Assembly: GCA_950022295.1 (NCBI GenBank)
Contig: OX465598.1
Span: forward strand, 64,960,001-65,024,000
Origin: Bromus sterilis
Taxonomy: Eukaryota > Streptophyta > Magnoliopsida > Poales > Poaceae
DNA: 64,000 bases
Direction: 5' to 3'
Both the position numbers and the translations under genes were made by a program. Positions 57,701 through 64,000 of the stretch are shown here, in pieces (position 1 is the stretch's first letter; the number at the start of each line of letters is the position of its first letter). The notes below the pieces were generated by a model. It did no database searches, had not been told where the DNA came from, and saw only the letters and a list, made by a program, of their open reading frames with translations.

Positions 57701-59130
57701 TCATATTTTTACTTTCTACTTTGAATGTTTATTCAAAATCGAGTTGATTTCCTTCTATTTTTTCCTAGCTAATGTTGCCACAGGAGCGAAACAACCATTC
57801 CATATCGCCACCGATATCATTGACTAGATTTGAGAAATAAATATGTTTAAGTTGAGAGGATCTAAGATGCCTAGTATCCGAGTCGAAAGACCAAAGTCCA
57901 AAGTTAGAATAAAGTAATTGTTGATTGAGGTCTTTCTTTCTCTTTCTCTTATATCTCTCCTATCTCCATGCTCTAGTTTGCTTGTTTTTCGTGTATTGTT
58001 TATTCAAAAGTATTTTAATTTTCCTCTATATTTTAATTTGGTCTTCGATTAGGGTTGCCACATGTGTGGAAGCATCAACAACATATAATCATCGCTGATA
58101 CTGCTAATTAAAGTTAAGAAACAAATTTGTTTGAGTTAGCAAGAGCTAATATGTCTAGTATTGGAGTTGAGAGCCAAAACTATAATTGAGTAGCAGTGAG
58201 AGGATATTTTTGTTTTTCTTTCTTTAACCCATCTCCTATCTCCATATTCTAGTTTGCATGTCTTCAATGTATTATTTATTAAAAAATAATTCTAATTTTT
58301 ACTATTTTATCCTTCTAGAGCTGCCAGGTGTGCAAAACCGCCACATATCGATATGTGACTCATAAAAAAGGTTTAGAGGATCTGTAATGCCTAATATTGG
58401 AGTCGATAGACAAATACTAAAATCGACTGATTGGGGATGAAAATATTTATTTTTCTTTCTCTAACCCCTCACACATCTCTATGCTCTTTTTCGCTTGTTT
58501 TTCATGTCTAACATATGTGCTTGTTTTTAGTTTCTCATATATGTACTCTTCCGGTTAGGACCCCCACCCACCATCTTTAGCTCATTGTAGTTATTCCGTA
58601 AAAAATTAGGTGCCTTAAAATTGACATGGCAACATCCGTCAACTAAATTAAGTTGTGGTTGGCATGAAGTGGCTTATGATGATCCAACCTTTCAACGAGA
58701 TTTTTGCTATTTTTCATGGCTATTCTTAAAATCAAATTATAAAAATAAGTGTAGCACACCATAGAGTTTAGTAAGTGCAAAAGTATTAGCACAATATCAA
58801 TAGATGAAGACATAATTATAGTCTATGCGCATCATAGACCTTAACATTGTACATATCCCCACTACAACCCCTATGAGTAGAGAATTCTGATTGTAAGAAT
58901 TGGTTTCATTTCTCCTTATTTTTTTCCTAACTAGAGTTGCCACAAGTGTGAAATCATCATCACATCATATTTGATACCGCGGATTGAAGTTATGAAACAA
59001 AATATTGCTAGTTTGAGAAGGTCTAAGATTTTATTGAAGTCGAGAAACTAAAAGTAGAATCGAGTAGTAGTGGTCTAGTGGATGAATGTTTTCATTTTCA
59101 TTTCTCTAACCCATCTCATGTATCCACTGG
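57700..59130 (+). repeat. Diverged tandem array, about 270-280-bp unit, at least 4 copies
   Basis: Units share, in order: TT(T/C)CTA..TA(A/G)(A/T)GTTGCCACA, a GAT(A/T)(C/T)(C/T).. block, GAGGATCTAA.ATGCCTAGTAT..GAGTCGA and TTTCTTTCTCTAACCC.TCT(C/A).TATCTCCATGCTCTAGTTTGC. GTTGCCA (GCTGCCA in unit 3) occurs at 57774, 58054, 58320 and 58936, giving spacings of 280, 266 and then about 616 bp, the last holding an interruption. No coding sense. Confidence 0.7.
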
Positions 59131-59588
59131 CTAATTCCCCTAAAAAACACTAGCTAATTATCTGTGTATTGCAACACGACCATACATATTTTAGTGATTG
59201 AATATCAATAGTTTCCGATATATAGCATATACCCATCATATTCTATATTTTAATAAGACTTAGTTTCATTTAAGTATGGATAGCAAAATGATACATAAAG
59301 TTTTGATTTAGCTGAGTTTGCTCTAATAATGCCTTGCCTCTCAACAAATTCCAGGCTACCTTTAAAAAAAATAAAATCCCGGCTAAGTTTATGTGGGCCG
59401 TAAGATGGTGAATAGGCTTATGGGTCAGATGGGCTGAACCAGTGCAATTTTTTCTAAGCTGAGAGCTTGGCCCGTTCCTCAGACCACCAGGCAAGGATCA
59501 AAAGACCCCAAAAAAAAAAAGCAGCACAACACGACCCCTCGATCCGGCCCACGCTCCACGAGCCGTCCCCCGAGAGCCGCCGAGCCGC
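59131..59588. other. Upstream region and 5' UTR of the Dus gene
   Basis: AT-rich until about 59390, then increasingly GC-rich. An A-run (59508-59520) and a C-rich leader precede the ATG at 59589. No TATA box at the usual distance is clear. Confidence 0.45.
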
Positions 59589-62062
59589 ATGCCACCACGC
59601 CGACTCGCTCCCCTCCTCCCGAACCCGCGCCTGCTCTTCCGCTCCCTAAACCCTAGCCTCGCCATGTCTCCGGCCGACGCCGCCGCCGCCCACCTGACCA
59701 CGGCCGCCGACCCCGACGAGGATATATGCTCCAGCCCCGGTGCCTCCTCTGCCCCCGAGGAGATCGCGCCCCCCGTGCCCACTCCCCTCCCTCCTCCGCC
59801 GGCGTCCGCGGAGGAGAGGGTGGAGCGCGCGTGGGCGCACTGGAGACGGCTGGGGTCCCCGAAGCTGGTGGTGGCCCCCATGGTGGACAACTCGGAGCTG
59901 CCCTTCCGCATGCTGTGCCGCCGCTACGGCGCCGACGCCGCCTACACGCCCATGCTCCACTCCCGCATCTTCTCCGAGAACGAGAAGCACAGGGACATGG
60001 AATTCACCACCTGCAAGGTAACTCACACTTGGGATACCCAAATTTTAGCATGGTGATTCTCCTGTAGACCACCGTTGCATAGAATTCTGATTATTCTTCA
60101 CTGTGAGAATGGGATTTAAGACAAACAAAAGGAGAATTGCTGTTATATACTTATATTATCCAGAAGATTGGGGATATTACTTTGTCATGGCAGTATAGGA
60201 CTACAAATTGGGCAGACAGTTTTTTTCCAGTAATTAGCGCTATTGTGCAGTTACTGTTTGTAGTCTACTATACAATAAAAATAATTCTTGCGCAGAATGT
60301 GACATTGATCAAATCTTATACAGGAGGACCGCCCACTTTTTGTTCAGTTTTGTGCGAACGATCCTGACATTTTGTTACAAGCTGCAAAGATTGTGGAAGC
60401 ACACTGCGACTATGTTGATTTGAATTTTGGGTAATGTGCCAATTCACTGTTATGTTATACTGAAAAGTACTGTTCTCTTTAGTCACTTATCTAGCTATGT
60501 TTGTGGTCGCTTATATATGTTTGTTGCATAAGCAAAACAGTACATTACCAAAAATAATCTGTCTCTGGTCATGTTGCTGAAATAGCTTTGTGACTGGTGC
60601 CTCCAGTCCAGCGTGATGTTAGCAGTAGACCATGCAGTGCCACAATTTAAACTTTAAACCATTGAACTATTTTGTTTAATTGTTAGGCAAAGTTTGAGCT
60701 CCAATGCTGCCTATCTGAGATTTCCTTTGGTGCTTATAGTGCACATTTGGCAAATATGTCCGTGTTGACATTATTAGGGGGTTTAGATGATTTGCCACGC
60801 TTCATTACGTGGTTGATGAGAATTATCTTGGGAGGTAAAATGTGGCAAATGTTGGTCCATGGTTCAAGCTTCCCAGTGTGTTTATGTTCGAAATGACGTG
60901 GACACTCTTTTGAGGTTTAGCATTTACTAGATCATAATTATTTGATTTTACATAATTTTGAGGATAGAGAAGTAAAGCAAAATCATTGAGATTTGAGCTG
61001 AGCAACACTTTCCGGCGGCTAAGGGTTCTTCCAATGCATGGTTTCTTAGCACATTATCATAAAAACTATAAAAACTTGAGATACAACTAGTACAATGTAT
61101 TGTACTATATCTTCATGGTTATAAAAACGTCTTCATCATTTTAAATATTATAAAAACCCAATTTCGGGCCATTATTTCTGCAAATTTATATCTTCATCAT
61201 TTTTAATATGATGCTACATCTTGCACTTTCCACATATACAATTACTAGTTGAAATATATGGTTCAAACTGGATTCTTTTTAAATGTTAGTAATGCCTCTC
61301 TGGAAACTCTGCAGATGTCCACAGCGCATTGCTAAACGGGGATACTATGGGGCATTTCTCATGGACAACCTTCCACTTGTAAAATCGCTTGTGCAAATTC
61401 TGTCAGAAAACCTGTGTGTACCAGTCTCGTGCAAGATCCGCATATTTCCACGATTGGAGGACACACTTGCGTATGCAAAGATGCTTGAAGAAGCCGGTGC
61501 TTCTCTTGTAGCTGTGCATGGGCGTACACGAGATGAAAAAGATGGGAAGAAATTTCGTGCTGACTGGGATGCCATCAAAGCTGTGAAAGATGCCCTGAGA
61601 ATACCTGTACTTGCAAATGGAAACATTCGTCATATGGAGGATGTGAAGAGCTGTCTGGAGCACACTGGAGCTGATGGCGTACTTTCAGCTGAACCACTTT
61701 TGGAAAATCCAGCATTATTTGCTGGTTTCCGGACAAAGGAGTTGAAAGAAGATGGCAGCGAAGACGGAGATAGTGGTTTAGACCAGGTTGATCTCGCCAT
61801 GGAGTATTTAAAACTGTGCGAGCAATACCCAGTGCCGTGGAGAATGATTCGATCCCATCTCCACAAGTTGCTGGGGTGCTGGTTTAGAGTACATCCAGAA
61901 GTGAGGGAGGAATTCAACGCGCAGACCAAGCTCACTTTCGAGTGGTTGCATGATATGGTAAAGAGGCTGAAGGAACTCGGTGGTGGAACACCACTTTGCA
62001 GAGATCAGACTTCTTCACAGTCACATACCATTACGAACGGGCTAGCTGCAACCAATGCATGA
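59589..62062 (+). CDS. tRNA-dihydrouridine synthase, Dus1 type, 3 exons
   Basis: Exons 59589-60017, 60324-60430 and 61315-62062 encode 427 residues, near the length of yeast Dus1p. The enzyme reduces uridines in the tRNA D-loop (Dus1 class: positions 16/17) using FMN and NAD(P)H. FMN-barrel start APMVDNSELPFR is at residues 96-107. VDLNFGCPQ carries the catalytic Cys180. SCKIRIF, VAVHGRTRDEK, LANGNI and GVLSAEPLLENPALF follow in family order. The TIM barrel is followed by a C-terminal helical region ending with a Ser/Thr-rich tail. The N-terminus (MPPRRLAPLLPNPRLLFRS) is Arg/Leu-rich and transit-peptide-like; a second in-frame ATG at residue 26 (59664) would remove it, so dual targeting is possible. 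Introns are GT-AG. Confidence 0.92.
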
Positions 62063-62698
62063 CGATACCCATCAATTTTTGCCATCTACAGCTTACCAAT
62101 TTTTGGAGAGAAACTAAAGATGATCCAGAAGGCACCAGGTATCTAATATCAGTATAGATTGTAGCAACGTTTTTGGTGGAACACTCGATCTTCCATCAAA
62201 AGGGACCACTAGAGCAAAATTTGATTTTGTGTAAAGAACTAAAGATATTGCAGTGGTTGCTGAATTGGTTTGTTGTGAGCATCACTGCAGTGGATCACTT
62301 TATTGTTTGTAACAACTGATGTGTACATCTGCAGACATTATTATACAGTTCGAATCTATTATTGAAGCAGTATGCCTTAACAGTTGGACTCAACTTGCTT
62401 TACCTTTACTATGTAACTGACATACTAACTTGCTTTGCAAAAAAAAAAGTCAATTATTTGAACTGACCAACTAATGCTCCACACATCTCAGTTCTCTGCA
62501 CAAACTGGATTACAGAACCTTGTACAGTTGTACTACTACCACTGATGGGCAAGGTGCATTATTTGTAGGGTAATTACCACACACTATATCAGTGCTAACC
62601 AAGTAACCAAAGAAAGAGTTGGAAAAAAGAAGAGAAAAATCCTATCTATCTTTTCTCGGTAAAAATTGCTTGTGATCTTGAGATGGAGAGGGCGTGAT
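62063..62698. other. Convergent 3' flanks of the Dus and PMT genes
   Basis: 636 bp lie between the two stop codons, shared by two 3' UTRs reading toward each other. An A-run at 62440-62449 and no mobile-element ends are seen. Confidence 0.5.
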
Positions 62699-64000
62699 TT
62701 AAGTTGGCTCGGCGACCAGCTCCGGCCGCCAATCCGATTTCTCGGCGTACAGCACCCCCTCGTTGTTCTTGGAGAAGGTGAGCCTCACATCCCAGTGAAG
62801 TGACCTCAAGAGCTTCTCCACCTCGCCGACGGCGCCGGAGTCGTCGCTGACGATGATGCTCCCTCCCGGCCTCACGATCCTGTCCACCTCGACGACCACC
62901 GGCAGCACGGCGCACCTGAAGAAGAACACATGCTTGCCGTGATAAAACTGAACCGGCCATGGCTGAATCAGGCTAGTAGTAACCGGTAAGCAGTGGCTGA
63001 CTGACCTGTCCTTTATCTTTGAGAAGAGGTGGTCGGCGTGCAGAAGGTCGTAGGTCCTCGGGTAGGTGCTGAAGGACTCGCACCAGTCATGGTACATGCC
63101 GAACAGCCCGCGGTCGAAGATGATGGGCAGCGTGTCCGGCGCGTCGACGTTGACGACGTTCATCACCCACACCTTCTGGTCTCTCAGCGCCGCCGCGAAC
63201 CTGCCAGAGATCAAGTACATCGATCAATGAATTCTCATTCTCGGCAGCAATGGCGATAGCTAGGTGCAATGGCGAAAGGGTTCTTCTTACCCTCCATAGG
63301 CGGCTCTCATGTCCATGACGTTCCTGACCCTGGACCAGTCGACGCCCAGGCCGTTGAGGTACGACTTGTCCATGACGCGGCTCCAGTGCTGGTAGTCCGC
63401 CGCGAAGTCCTCCGGCGCCGGCTTCCCGTACACCCCTACCTGCGAGCCGTTGAGCCAGTTGGGCGGCACGCGCACCCGCCGCGGCCAATCCGCCGGCCAC
63501 CTCGCGCCGCGCTCCGCCGCCCCGGTCGGCACCCGGTGGATGCACGCGTTGAGGCGCACGTACCACGCCGCATTGGCGTCGTCGTCGTCGCTGCACATGG
63601 GAGGCTGCTGCCGCGTCCTGCTCTCGTAGCACTCGTTGGACGTCGGCTTCCGGTAGAAGGCGGCGCCGACGCCGTTGAGCCGGTCCTTCTTGATCGTCAC
63701 CAGCTCCCAGCACATGGACTTCGTGAGGGCCGTCATTGCTGGGAACGATCCATTCATTCATGGTGACTGAATTCATGGAGTAGTGCTTAGTTATGTCTAG
63801 TGCATATATACAAACCTTTCCAGATCTGGACGTCTTCGGTGAGCTTCTGGTAGACGGGGGTGGCGGACCAGACGAAGAGGCCGCCGGGGCGGAGGACGCG
63901 GTTGAGCTCGAGGAGGAGGGCGCCGCCGTCGGCGTGCCAGGGGACGCGGCAGCGCGCGCAGTGGACGAGGTCGAAGGCCTTGCCGGGGAAGGGCAGGCGC
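62699..64000 (-). CDS. PMT-family (DUF248) putative methyltransferase, 3' part
   Basis: Minus-strand exons are >64000-63816, 63738-63291, 63200-63006 and 62915-62699, with GT-AG introns of 77, 90 and 90 bp. About 347 residues are visible. FDLVHCARCRVPWHADGG and LNRVLRPGGLFVWSATP belong to the SAM-binding fold. WELVTIKKDRLNGVGAAFYRKP, CIHRVP, NVMDMRAAYGG, WVMNVVNVDAPDTLPIIFDRGL, YHDWCESFSTYPRTYDLLHADHLFS and VDRIVRPGGSIIV are hallmarks of plant PMT/QUA2-like proteins. These are type II Golgi membrane proteins thought to methyl-esterify pectin. The membrane anchor and N-terminal region are off window. Resemblance is closest, from memory, to the PMT24-27 group. The stop is TAA at 62701-62699. 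Confidence 0.9.

Noticed and set aside
1..64000. CRISPR arrays, rRNA, tRNA genes, riboswitches or operons
   Set aside because: No regularly spaced identical repeats, cloverleaf sequences or rRNA motifs were seen, and the DNA is clearly plant nuclear.

Overview
The window is nuclear DNA of a grass of the wheat tribe (Triticeae) or a close relative. This rests on spliced, GC-rich grass-type genes, TA-flanked Stowaway miniature elements, and long gypsy and copia retrotransposons inserted into one another. No bacterial, organellar or CRISPR feature is visible. Species assignment is inference from repeat character only.

Layout. 1-28752 is a nest of retrotransposons. The base visible layer is a minus-strand Copia element of Sirevirus (Maximus-like) type. 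It has its 5' LTR at 24091-25369, then gag, protease, integrase, RT and RNase H with several frameshifts, then an extra envelope-like ORF module. Its far end is cut at 10437/10438 by a gypsy LTR (6552-10437). That LTR is in turn cut by a younger gypsy element whose complete 4.28-kb LTR (2270-6551), primer-binding site and open gag-protease frame (1616 to the window edge) are present. The Copia gag is also split, about nine codons after its ATG, by a solo LTR (20652-23989, target duplication GTTCG). That solo LTR contains an inverted second copy (21947-23618, duplication AACAT). A related LTR at 27406-28752 still has its primer-binding site and a gag remnant, which places this TGATACGT...GTATCA LTR family in the Athila/TAT branch of gypsy.

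28753-44709 is a gene-bearing stretch. A seven-exon gene for a mitochondrial MCUR1/FMP32-type (DUF1640) protein lies at 31980-35844. A three-exon double B-box zinc-finger (BBX) gene lies at 42736-43776. A MITE and a local tandem duplication sit in intron 3 of the first gene. Old retroposon debris separates the two genes.

44710-51395 is a solo gypsy LTR that contains a TGATACGT-type solo LTR, which itself contains another. It has probably landed in a PIF/Harbinger-like element ending at 52225. 52226-59588 is degraded repeat DNA: MITEs, an Athila-type reverse-transcriptase relic, a poly(A) retroposon inside a MITE, and a diverged ~270-bp tandem array.

59589-64000 is a gene-rich edge with two convergent genes: a Dus1-type tRNA-dihydrouridine synthase (three exons, plus strand) and the 3' part of a PMT-family (DUF248) putative Golgi methyltransferase (minus strand, running off the window).

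The four host genes are unrelated housekeeping or regulatory genes and do not form a pathway. The most unusual observations are the exactly bounded nested solo LTRs, a PBS-like motif embedded inside those LTRs, a possible internal promoter and leader intron in front of the Copia envelope-like ORF, and an intronic duplication that preserves the empty site of a MITE.
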